Part shown: positions 52,663-62,938 of the stretch, one piece after another
Numbering within the stretch: position 1 is the stretch's first letter
How the letters are laid out: the number at the start of each line of letters is the position of its first letter
NCBI GenBank assembly: GCA_025331125.1
Contig: JAOALB010000135.1
Coordinates: 86,636 to 150,635 of the forward strand
Reading direction: 5' to 3'
DNA length: 64,000 nucleotides
DNA from: Mycogone perniciosa
Taxonomy: Eukaryota > Ascomycota > Sordariomycetes > Hypocreales > Hypocreaceae
Notes under the pieces: model-generated
The model's database searches: none
What the model was told of the DNA's origin: nothing
The model's input: only the letters and a program-made list of their open reading frames with translations
Translations under genes and position numbers: made by a program

Positions 52663-52824
52663 TGTTACAGCACTAAACCTGCCCTTTAATAACTTATCAG
52701 CATTACGTGCGTCCTTATATAATAGCTTAGTCTTACACCTCCGAACCATATTCTTATAGCTTCTTGCCTTATTTAAGGCATAATAAAGATATTACTTTAA
52801 CCCGCTATTCTATATACTATAATA
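52663..52824 (+). repeat. Gamma right (3') LTR
   Basis: 162 bp starting TGTTACAGCACT after the G-rich purine tract, ending TACTATAATA before CCTTT. Confidence 0.88.
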
Positions 52825-55040
52825 CCTTTTATTATAATAGAAGTGCTATTTTATTAATTTCTTTTAGTAGTAAATATAATATCTTTTAGACTTATATTTT
52901 TCGAATCTTTATAGCTAATAATATTCCTTTAAGGTTTTAGTATTTAATTTAACAATAATAATCTTAAAGTCTTGATACTATATAGTTATAATCTATTCTT
53001 TAAAAGTATTATAACCCTATACTTGTTTCATAGGGTAAAATAGGATTTTAGTTAAGAATATATTATACTTTACTTTTTCTTAAAAGTATATTATATACTT
53101 ATATACTATATAAGTAACCTAGGATATAGTATAGTGCCCTTTATAAGTAGGGTTATTTGCGGTATAGTCTCTTTATATATAAAAATATACTGGTTCTTTA
53201 TATATAGCTAAAGCAGCTAGGATAGCTTTGATAGCTATTTTGTTATTAGTTTTGTTTTGTGTATATAGCTGTTTATATAAGCGTAGGTTTATCCTGTTTT
53301 ATAGTATATTTATAGCAACTCTTTTAATTAGGTTTAGGTAGTATTTATTTAATTTACCCTTAAGGTTACTATTTATAGGTAATATATTTTCTGGTTCTAA
53401 AAGTATAGTACTATATAGTAATAGTCTATATTATAAAGGGTTATCTTTATCTTTATTATTAAAGTTACTGCTGCTAGTTTATCCTTTATTGCCTATAATT
53501 ATTTAATTAAGATATTAGTAATCGATTATAGCGACTATTTATTTATTTAGGATACTGTTATCCCTATTTAACTTTATATAACTAAAGTCTAGGTTTCGTT
53601 CCGTTAAACTATTTATAGTAAATACCTATTCGCTCTATCTTTTTTAAAGATATCTCTAAAAGTTAAAGATCTAGGTTTTAACTAGTATCCCTTTTAGTTT
53701 ATTATAAATATCTTTTTAAGTTATTTTAAGTATTATTTACTTTTATATTTACTGGATTTATAAATAAGGCAGCTATTATTATAGTATATAGTCTAGCTAA
53801 GTAATATATAATTAATAGCTTTTAAAACTATATTAACCTTTTATTTTAATTTCGGCGCAGGCTTCTAGGGTTTATTAATTCTTAGCTTTTACAGAGCTTT
53901 ATAGTCCTTTAAAATATATCCTAGCTTATTACAGTTATAATAAATAACCTTTACCTTTCCCTTTTAAATAGCGTTTAGATCCATTTAACTAAGTCTTTTA
54001 TTATTAAAGTTAGCGATATATTTTTATTGCTTTTTACTTTAATTTATATATCTTTAATATTTATAAATTTATTTAAATTACTATTATCTTTTTTTTATAT
54101 TTAAATAAAGTTTATAAAGTAAATTATTTATATTTATATATTTTTTAATAAACTTAATAATACCTTTATTGCAAAAGAACTTATAAGCTTTTTCTTTAAC
54201 TTTTAGCTTAAATTTATTATAAAAATATTTAATAAAAGTAAAGTTTTTTTATTTAACTTTAAAAGTATAATTCTTAAAGTATATAATATAGTTAAAGTAT
54301 TTTCTTTTTTAAATTAAGTTTATAAATTTATTTTCTGCAGTATATTTTTTATTAATATTATTAAAGATATTTTTTAGTTTTTTTTTAAATTAATTATAGC
54401 TAGTAAATATAAGCTATATTTACTTATTAGCTTTAATTTTATTATTAAAGTAATCCCTTTAAATAGGTTTAAACTACTTTAAGGTATTTCCTTTAAATTA
54501 TCTAATAGTTAAAAGGACTTTATTAATCTTTATATTAAAGTTAGTTAAAAAGTAGGTAAAATAGTTATATAATTAAGTGAGAAATAGTTAAAGTAATATA
54601 ATACTTTTATTAAAAGGCTTAAAGGGCTGTATTTTAAGTGACTCTTTTAAGTCCTTTAAAGGTTAATTCCCTTTATAGTTTAGTATAAGGTTTAGAGTAA
54701 ATAGGGCCTAATTTTGTAAGTTTATAATAGTTGCTTGCTATTATTAGATTATTTGCTGAAGTTTTGTATTTTTAGCAATTAAGTATTAGTGGCATTGCTT
54801 TTATTCTATATAGTTAGCTTTTATGCGTTAAAAGGCTTCCTTTATGCGAATATATAGTTGTTCCGTTTTATTGACTTTATCTTTATTTTTACTTTTACTT
54901 ATATTATTGTCTCTGTTATTATCCTGCGCTTAGCGAGGAGGCGGAATAAAGGGTAAAGTATTAAAAGAGGATACTGTAGCGGATATACTTACAGTATTGC
55001 TTAAGATTTTTAATAGCCTTTTAAATAAAAGTTATTAATA
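52825..55040 (-). pseudogene. Gag-region remains of beta (5' half)
   Basis: Continues beta's sequence interrupted at 38,494; aligns with delta 50,030-52,246. No open frame. Confidence 0.65.
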
Positions 55041-55426
55041 TATAATAATTTAGGTAAATTCTTAAAGGATAAACTAAAGTTTATAGGTTTATATTAATAG
55101 AAAGGTTAAAGATAAATATTAAGTAGGGCAATATAGTTATAGTTTTATAGAATAGGTGGTTTTAGTAAATGCAATTATTAATAACTGTTTAAGTAATTAT
55201 ATTAAATAAGTAATAAGCTAGTTGTATATATATAAAGGGAATAATTATAGATTACCTTAGATTATATTTATTTTCTTGGTGATCTATAGTAAGTCTTTCT
55301 ATTGGCTTACTGGGATTACTTTATAGTCTATAGTAACTTAAGTGATTTAATCCTGATTGGTTTGCCTATCCGAGGTTCCTCTGGGTATATACTATGTCAC
55401 GTTCTTATAATAGTCGGGCCGTAACA
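55041..55426 (-). repeat. Beta right (5') LTR
   Basis: 386 bp, TATAATAATTT to GGGCCGTAACA, followed by GCAAT. Confidence 0.88.
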
Positions 55427-58400
55427 GCAATTAACTTGCCTTTATACCCAGTATAAGGTATTAATAATAAAAGGGGTAAAGATAATAAATTTTAAGTTAA
55501 AAGGTATAAATAAGCTAGATAAAGCTAAATATTATAAAGTAAAGGCTGCTATTAATATATATTCTTTTAAGGCTGCTAATATAATTAACTAAACTGCTTT
55601 TAGGCTGCTTAATTTATTATTAGTAAGCTAAGATTTTAGTAAAATTATTATAGAGTTATTTAAAAGTGCTTAAAGTATTCTTTAAGTTCTTAAAAGTTAT
55701 ATTCCTCTCTATAATTCTTTTACTTTGCTAAATACTAGCGTTTAATATCTTTTATTTTTATACCTTTAATTTCCTTAACTTTATATTTTTCTTTAATTAA
55801 TAGGACTTTAATTAAATCTATAATCAGTCTATTCTTTAATTTATTTAATAATACTTTCTTAAATAGGAAAATATAAAATATTAAGTAAATCGAGATACTA
55901 TCTAGTAATATAAGTTTATAAATAACTTTTAAAATAACCTTTTTAACTAGGTAAGGTTTAAGTTTTTTAAAATTTAATTTATTACTTAATTGCGTTATTT
56001 TAATATTTATAGTCTTTTTTCCTAGCAAATAACACTATAAATAAACTATATCTCCCTTTTTAAAGATTAGTTCTTTTAATCTATATTTATTAGTATACTT
56101 CTTTATTTTCTTTTATATAAAGTAAAGGTATACCTGCATTTCTTTATATAACTGCTTTATATCTTCAGCTTTAATTTATACTTTATTAATATATAGGCCT
56201 TTCTTTAGCGCTTTATATATATCTGGCATAAAGCTATAGTTGGTGTATATAAGTCTAAGTCTAGTTAACTTTAAAATATTACTGTTATAGGATATTTATA
56301 GAATTAATAGCTTTTTTACCTAATTATTTTAGTTAAAGTTAATATAACTTTTCAGATAGGCTTTAATAACCTAATTAATGCATTCTGTTTAACTATCTGT
56401 CTATAGGTAATATACAGTATTAAGCTTATGATTTATATTTAATTGATTTATAAATACTTGCTAGAATTTAAATATAAAGGTTAATCTTTAATTAAAAATA
56501 ACCTTAGCTAGAATTATATAGTTAACTGCAATAAATCGCAAAAATATATAAGCTAGTATCTTTATATTTATTACTTTTTTATATAAAAAAAAGTAAAAGT
56601 ATTTAATAAATTAGTCTATAATTACTAAAATACTAGCTTTAACGGCTATTTTATTATTAGCTTTATTTTGCGTATAGAGCTGCCTATATAGGCATGGGTT
56701 TATCCTGTTTTGCTATATACCTATAGTAACTCTTTTAATTAGGTTTAGGTAGTATTTATTTAGCTTACCTTTAAAATTACTGTTTATAGGCAGTATATTT
56801 TCTAGTTTTAAAAGTATAGTACTATATAGTAATAGTTTATATTATAAAAGGTTATTTTTATCTTTATTATTAAAGTTATTACTGCTAGTTTATCTTTTAT
56901 TACTTATAGTAATTTAGTTAAAATATTAATAATTAATTACAGTAACTATTTATTTATTTAAAATACTATTATCTTTATTTAACTCTATATAGCTAAAGTC
57001 TAGGTTTTGTTCTATTAAACTATTTAAGTATAGTAAATACCTGTTTACTTTATTTTCTTTAAAGATATCTTTAAAGGTTAAGGATTTAAGTTTTAACTAG
57101 TATCCCTTTTAATTTATTATAAATATTTTTCTAGGTTATTTTAAATATTATCTGCTTTTATCTTTACTAGATTTATAAATAAAGCAGTTATTATTATAAT
57201 ATATAGTCTAGCTAAATAATATATAACTAATAGTTTTTCAAACTATATTAACCTTTTAGTTAGGTTTTAGTGTAAACTTTTAGGGTTTATTAGTTCTTAG
57301 CTTTTATAAAGCTATATAATCCCTTAAAAAGTATTTTAGTTTATTATAGTTATAATAAATAACCTTTACCTTTCCCTTTTAAATAGTATTTAAATCTATT
57401 TAATTAAATCTTTTATTATTAAAGTTAATAATATATTTTTATTACTTTTCACTTTAGTTTATATATTTTTAATACTTTAAAATTTATTTAAATTACTATT
57501 ATCCTCTTTTTATATTTAAATAAAGTTTATAAAGTAAATTATTTATATTTATATATTTTTTAATAAACTTTATAATACCTTTATTATAAAAGAACTTATA
57601 AGCTTCCCTTTTAATTTTTAGCTTAAATTTATTATAAAAGCATTTAATAAAGGTAAAGTTTTTTTATTTAACTTTAAAAGTATAGTTTTTAAAGTATATA
57701 ATATAATTATAGTATTTTCCTTTTTAAATTAAGTTTATAAATTTATTTTCTATAGTATATTTTTTATTAATATTATTAAAGATATTCTTTAATTTTTCTT
57801 TAAATTAATTATAGCTAGTAAATATAAACTATATTTATTTATTAACTTTACTTTTATTATTAAAGAAATCCCTTTAAATAGGTTTAAACTACTTTAAAGT
57901 ATTGCCTTTAAGTTATCTAGCAGCTAAAAAGACTTTACTAATCTTTATATTAAAGCTAGTTAAAAAGTAGGTAAAGTAGTTATATAGTTAAATAAAAAAT
58001 AGTTAAAGTGCTGTAGTATTTCTATTAAAGGGCTTAAAAGGTTACATTTTAACTAATTCTCTTAAATCCCTTAAAGGTCAATTCCCTTTAAGGTTTAGTA
58101 TAAAGTTTAGAGTAGGTAAAGTTTAATTTTATAAGTTTATAATAATTGTTTATTATTAATAAATTATTTATTAAAGTCTAGCGTTTTTAATAACTAGATA
58201 TTAATAATATTATTCCTATTTTATATAATTAACTTTTATATATTAAAAGGCTTCCTTTATATAAATATAAAGTTATTCCATTTTATTAACTTTATCCTTA
58301 TCTTTACTTTTACTTATATTATTATCTTTATTATTATCCTGCTTTTAATAAAGAAGTAAAGTAAAGGGTAAAGTATTAAGATTATTAAAAAAGGATACTA

Positions 58401-58464
58401 TAGTAAATATATTTGCGATATTATTTAAAATTCTCAGTAGCCTTTTAAATAAAAGTCGTTAATA
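55427..58464 (-). pseudogene. Right part of alpha: integrase tail fused to gag by deletion
   Basis: 55,427-56,632 aligns with delta 45,800-47,012 (3' non-coding, chromodomain, integrase C-terminal module with a 97-codon open frame at 55,735-56,028). 56,633-58,464 aligns with delta 50,417-52,246 (gag). The join is abrupt with only a base or two of shared sequence. Confidence 0.82.
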
Positions 58465-58863
58465 TATAATAATCTAGGTTAATTCTTAACAGTTAAACTA
58501 AGGTTTATAGGTTTATATTAACAGAGAGGTTAAAGATAAATACTAAGCAGGGTAATATAGTTACAATTCTATAGAATAGGTAGTTCTAGTAAATGCAATT
58601 GTTAATAACTGCCTAAGTAACTATACTATTAATCGTGACTTATCTAGTCTTATATATAAAGGAGATATATAATGAGTATACTTAGATCATATATAGATTA
58701 TAGTTGTATTGGATTACCTTGGCTTATGTTTCGTGATCTAAGTGATCTATAGTTTATAGTTATCCGAGTAATCTTTCCTGATTAAACAGTTGTTCCGTCG
58801 TTCTTCCGGGGTATATACCGCCCTGGACCCGTTATGCGGCTATAAGAGGGTTGGGTCGTAACA
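58465..58863 (-). repeat. Alpha right (5') LTR
   Basis: 399 bp; its right third keeps unusual GC for this block (for example CCGCCCTGGACCC). It ends GGGTCGTAACA, followed by GTTTA. Confidence 0.88.
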
Positions 58864-58868
58864 GTTTA

Positions 58869-58897
58869 ACTGTTAAGAATTAACCCGGATCATTACA
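58869..58897 (+). repeat. Epsilon 3' LTR, last 29 bp
   Basis: ACTGTTAAGAATTAACCC followed by GGATCATTACA is the exact continuation of the LTR cut at 32,518, in the orientation opposite to the alpha LTR beside it. This places epsilon's end here. Confidence 0.85.
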
Positions 58898-59400
58898 AAT
58901 ATTTAAATATATTTAATAAAAAATAATTATATTTTATAAAGCTTTAATATATTTTAATATATAAATATTAAATATAGCCTATTATTATATATATATATAT
59001 TTATTAATTATAAAGTAAATATATAATAATAAATAACTTTTATTACTTTATTATAATATTTAATATAAAATAATACTACCTTTAAGGTATAAACTTTAAA
59101 GTTATATATAATTTAAAATAACTACTATTAAAATAATTAATAAATAAAGCTATAATATTTATTTTACCTTTTACTATATTATAAAAAAGCAATTTTATTA
59201 TTATAATATAAAAGGAAATAGTAAAAAACAGTTAAAAGTTACTTTAAGCTCTATATTAATAAAAAGTTTTAAATTAATAAGTTTTATATTCTAAACTTAC
59301 CATTTCTAACATTTAAAAATAAAAAATATCAAAATCTTAGCATATAACATTAACAAGCCACAAATAGCTTTTGTTAAGCTAATATTAACGAATAGCCTGA
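58898..59400. other. RIP-degraded flank, no gene seen
   Basis: Right margin of the AT block. No element identified; composition becomes normal from about 59,340. Confidence 0.6.
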
Positions 59401-59552
59401 CAAGCCTTATTCTATAGTACTAGCTACAGGCAGCCGTCTGGTCCGTGCCCAGAGAGTTTCTAAATACATAAATAACGGACACTAGTTTCGGCTGCTACTG
59501 TATCTCAAGCAGACTTTGCCATATACTTGAGCCAAGCACGACCTCCGCTGGG

Positions 59553-60776
59553 TCAACTTCCCCTCCAAGATCCTCGGAAGTTGTGTTTCATTAAAGCGGC
59601 TTCAGGAACACTTCCATCATGTGTGCTGTGCGAGTGTGACTGACCCATACCAAATCCATCAATAGTCAGCACTAGTATGTCTCCATATAGTTTCGGTTCT
59701 GTCATGAACGATAAATCTTTCGTGGTTTTTAAAGCAGGTTCGTACTCTTGTAGTTGCTCAAAAACAACGTCCGTCCACGCAGCTGGCCCTGTTGAGTTCA
59801 TAACTTCGAAGCTGGTCGGTTGTACTTTGTCGACCGGGACGTTGTGCTTCGCTGATAGCGCGTCAACAGAATGAAGCACACGGTTCACCATCTTCTGGAA
59901 TACGGGGTGGCCTGGCGCCGCTGCAATGGTCCACTGGCAAAACTGAAGCCAGTGCGGAATATCGGCCCACCCGCCACCATCACGTCTATCGAACTCGATG
60001 CCTACAACGAGGCGAACTTGATCTCGAAGGGCCGGCGGCACCCAGTTGTTGATTGGTTTTAGCGCGATAGTATCCGTGTCGGTGTAAACGCCCCCTTCAA
60101 CATCCAGGATGAGATATCGAAGGAGGTCAGACCTCATTCCGACGTTTGGTATGCTGTTGTATGCCTCGACTATCCTCGGATGCTTGGCGAAGTGGCGACG
60201 GACGAACTCATCCGCTCCTCTTGGACCTACCAAGGTGCTGAATTGAACCATCAATACGTCAGCGACTGTTGATGAACGGTTTGGATGCAATGAGTTGGCC
60301 TTGCGACCACTTGGAGAGCGTAATGAGTATTATTAATCAGGGATTCTCTCCACTAATCTGCTTCGACGATTTCCGAAAGAGAAAGGGAAAATGGGTAGAA
60401 GCCTCCTTAAAGGCAGGAACATGGAAGCTGCGTACTAGGAATAGTCTGTGTTCATGGCGAGCCAAGACGCCGAGTCTTGCATCTTCGCAGGGTCCACGAC
60501 AAAATCACTGACGTTACCTTTCTTAGGTAACATGATTTGCCAAATCTTTGGAGGGATTAAATTCTCAGTGTCAATTATAGGAGGCTTCGGTCGCCATTCT
60601 GATCCCTTCTGAGAACGGAGGTCGGAGGTGTATGTGGCGATATTGCTGTGCAGGAAAAAGACTAGCGAGAGAGACAATACGACAGCAGTGAGGGCGAGGT
60701 TCCTGTGTCTGCGACGGTTGAAATGGTAGATGGCTCGCGACAGAAGAGATGAGCCCGCTATCTCTTGTTGTAACAT
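59553..60776 (-). CDS. GT32 (OCH1-like) alpha-mannosyltransferase, two exons
   Basis: Golgi type II membrane glycosyltransferase, probably adding mannose to N-glycan or related glycans. Exon 1 is 60,436-60,776 and exon 2 is 59,553-60,237; the intron 60,238-60,435 (GTACGC...TTCAG, 198 bp) restores TDYS-YTLVGPRGADEF. The product is 341 residues. Residues about 26-43 form the membrane anchor after a basic RRRHR. PPKIWQIMLP begins the catalytic domain, NVGMRSDLLRYLIL leads to GGVYTDTDTIALKP with the DxD metal/nucleotide-sugar motif at D167-D169. All family landmarks are present and no lesion is seen. The start has no competing Met nearby. It sits only about 220 bp from the AT block yet shows no RIP bias. 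Exact linkage specificity is not deducible. Confidence 0.9.
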
Positions 60777-61796
60777 AATGTGAGGGTGTTCCAGCAGTAT
60801 GCCTCAGTGCAGAAGGTTGAAGAACGAGAGAGTGACTCGCGATCGACAGAGAAGCCTTTGGCTTGTCTTGAGGGGCAAGAAAACAGGGATGTCTTTTTTC
60901 CTCGCTTCTCCTTGGTACGAGTACATACGGGCAAGGCCTTCTTAACTGTCGGATATGTTCCCTCCAGCCTGATGTGGGGTGGCAATCGCACCCACATGTA
61001 ATTATCCTCAAGCGTGGTCCACATTTAATTCGACCAGCATAGCCCCCCCAGGCTTGAAGCAGCCTTGGCTTCCAAGTTGACGGTTCGGGCGTGAACACGA
61101 AAGACGAATAGCCGCCCTTGATAAATCCTGAGCTTGGTTTAGACATGTTGGGTAACACGATCCGGCTATATTTGGGCATCCCAACTATCCCTTCCCCTAC
61201 TCGTAGCTTACGGACCACTCGTAGCGAAATACACGGTTTGACTTGCTAGCGTGCGGCACCACGGGCCGACTCGAGATACGGGTTTAGCGCCAGAGTGGGT
61301 CCAGGGGTAATTCCACCAGCACCTTTTCTATCCGTGCCGAAAACGAAGGTACGGGATTGGTTGCTAATATACACTTACGGGGCTAGCCATCCCTTTCGAG
61401 TAAAGAGGTCCGGTTAGAGCAGGAATATCACCTTTCACGCCCCACCCAGTAACTTCTACGAGGGTAAGGGTATTGAGTACGATGGCAAAGGGAAGGGAAA
61501 ACAAAAAGGTTTACTCCGTAGAAAGAGAGACACTGTCAAAAACGCATCTTTTATCCATATTAGTCGTCTAGTCATGATGAACCCCCGACAGGGAGTGGGC
61601 AATTGCCGTAGAGTACATCCTACCTAGCCTCTAGCCTAACCGTGATGATTGCAAGGGCTCTGCATTAGCCTGACGATGTCTACCAACGACCAACACATTT
61701 TGATGCTTGCAGGTATCCTGGCGGAGTATAAGCCCTGCCAGGTAGTAAAAGTGGGCTCAAATAGTCAATGTCCTATGTTACGGAGTACTGCACCAC
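60777..61796. other. Divergent intergenic region, GT32 gene and membrane-protein gene
   Basis: About 1 kb between the two starts. Minus-strand frames at 60,571-61,218 and 60,758-61,024 lack domains and overlap the GT32 first exon or its leader. No specific regulatory site assigned. Confidence 0.5.
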
Positions 61797-62938
61797 TTGG
61801 TATTAACCCTGATACCATTATGGGTGGGAATTATGTGGCGCCTTTGTCTCTTGCACGTGGCTAAATGCCCTTCATCGCCACGTTCTGTGCTTTCTCTTTG
61901 GTTTATTGAATCGATCTGCGATCTAGAGCAACTCATTTTCTTTGACTGTCCCGGCCTTCGGTGGCTGCAGTCGCTGAGCACAATGTCGCTACGGACCATA
62001 CCATCATCATGGACCGCTCCAACGTCCTGCTTCGCCACGACAAATTACTATCGTGTCCTACTCGGAAAGGGTTACTTCAGCAATATGTACGGAACACCAA
62101 CACCGGTCCTGACAGGGAACACTCCATCAGGCGATTGCTTTCCCCCATCTTTCACCATAAACGTCCCATATCTGACAGACGGAAACTGCCCTGCCGGCTA
62201 TACTCGTGCTTGTGCAACTGCTGGGCTCGATAAATATAGCTCAACCGTGAGCACGGTGACTTGCTGCCCTAGGTGCGTGGCCTGTTAAATGGCTGATGCA
62301 GGGCCAAGAGACTGATAGCTGTAGTGTCACCGACAATGTCTTTTCATTCATGTGCAGGAATAACGAGTACGGCTGCCATGCGACAGCGACGGCAGGTGTG
62401 GTGTGGACCGGGGTGATCACTGATATCGGGCTGGAGACTCCTACAGAGGAGCCCGTCACTCGCACGCCCTCTACAGACGAGGGAATCGAAGCCTGGGGCA
62501 TAAAACTTCTTTCGGTGAGTCATTCAGCGGTTGTCGAAACAAAACGCTGACAGAATTCATCGTTCATAGGTAGCCGCAAAGACCCCAGCTTCGAGTACAG
62601 CCGAGACTTCCTCACCCAATACCAGTTCCACCGGACAATCGAGAATAGAGAATAATTCAACAGCCCAAGCGCGAGAGCCGGCTGGCTTATCAACTGGTGC
62701 CACAGTTGGAATCGCGGTGGGTTTGGCCGCCGCTGTGGTTTTCTTGGCCCTTGGTGCTTTTCTGGTCTACCGAAAACAAAAAAGGCGGAAGCAGCAAACC
62801 CCCGAGGCGAATGTGATAACAATGCCGCAATCTCCACAGAAAAGTGCCTATCAACTCGACGCGACAGAGGAGCCACATCTTATGGATCCGCAAGATCCAC
62901 GGCCAGGCGCTAATCCAGTGTGGGAGCTACAAGGTTAA
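61797..62938 (+). CDS. Predicted single-pass membrane protein with Cys-rich ectodomain
   Basis: Three exons inferred: start to 62,246, 62,302-62,514, and 62,570-62,938. The outer part contains SSWTAPTSCFATTNYY, then CFPPSF and CPAGYTRAC, a Cys-rich pattern common in secreted fungal surface proteins. After a Ser/Thr-rich stalk comes one membrane helix (about VGIAVGLAAAVVFLALGAFL), a basic stop-transfer YRKQKRRK, and a short cytosolic tail ending NPVWELQG. Intron 62,515-62,569 is well supported (GTGAGT...ATAG). The first intron is uncertain: 62,247-62,301 keeps frame but removes a TVTCCP motif that the family normally keeps, so a frameshift is an alternative. The N-terminus, including any signal peptide, is also uncertain; a start near 61,983 or an upstream exon is possible. 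A wall-sensing or adhesion role is conjecture. Confidence 0.6.

Larger units (their letters stand above)
38500..52824 (+). mobile_element. Gamma: second Ty3/gypsy family with 162-bp LTRs, inserted in beta
   Basis: Short LTRs at 38,500-38,661 and 52,663-52,824, both exactly 162 bp, beginning TATTACAGCACC or TGTTACAGCACT. Target duplication CCTTT at 38,495-38,499 and 52,825-52,829; beta's gag sequence is continuous across it. Own sequence is 38,500-44,923 plus 52,653-52,824, 6,596 bp. Sense is plus: protease-like region at about 40,540-40,870, RT at about 41,880-42,420, RNase H, integrase, chromodomain near 44,640-44,800. A purine tract GAAAGGGGGGGG sits directly before the right LTR. It is less AT-biased than the surrounding family but every frame has stops. 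Confidence 0.9.
33410..55426 (-). mobile_element. Beta: Ty3/gypsy chromovirus inserted in alpha
   Basis: 386-bp LTRs at 33,410-33,795 and 55,041-55,426 enclose a minus-sense body. Target duplication GCAAT occurs at 33,405-33,409 and 55,427-55,431, and alpha's 3' region (compare 45,801 in delta) continues across the gap. Own sequence is 33,410-38,494 plus 52,825-55,426 with gamma in between, giving 7,687 bp. Order on the minus strand: gag, protease, RT, RNase H, integrase, integrase C-terminal module and chromodomain. The LTR is a subtype differing from alpha and delta and closer to the solo LTR at 7,452. All frames are broken by RIP-type changes. Confidence 0.9.
32519..58863 (-). mobile_element. 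Alpha: Ty3/gypsy element inserted in epsilon's LTR, internally deleted
   Basis: Outer ends are LTRs at 32,519-32,915 (397 bp) and 58,465-58,863 (399 bp), flanked by the target duplication GTTTA (32,514-32,518 and 58,864-58,868). Coding sense is minus: the purine tract lies against the left LTR. Alpha's own sequence is 32,519-33,409 plus 55,427-58,863; the middle is beta. Its own length is 4,323 bp because integrase remains at about 55,735-56,632 jump directly into gag sequence, a loss of about 3.4 kb compared with delta (47,013 to 50,416). The deletion removes RT and RNase H, so alpha could not have moved by itself afterwards. Confidence 0.88.
10684..59330. other. RIP-mutated AT-rich block (AT isochore)
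   Basis: Nearly 49 kb with abrupt edges just after the chitinase gene and just before the GT32 gene. C is found mostly before T or C, and G mostly after A or G; CpA/TpG is scarce and TpA abundant, the dinucleotide pattern of repeat-induced point mutation. There are no credible host ORFs; recognisable content is LTR-retrotransposon remains. Patches such as 17.0-17.8 kb, 27.86-28.32 kb and 38.7-44.9 kb are less depleted. Confidence 0.92.

Noticed and set aside
10684..59330. Mitochondrial DNA insertion as the cause of the AT richness
   Set aside because: No rRNA, tRNA or respiratory gene traces; the content is retrotransposon remains with RIP dinucleotide bias.
10684..59330. CRISPR array or other spaced direct repeats
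   Set aside because: Fungal context, and repeats are LTRs, dispersed element bodies or dinucleotide runs, without regular repeat-spacer structure.
60571..61218. 215-codon minus-strand ORF upstream of the GT32 gene
   Set aside because: Overlaps GT32 exon 1 in another frame; the conserved GT32 translation explains the sequence.
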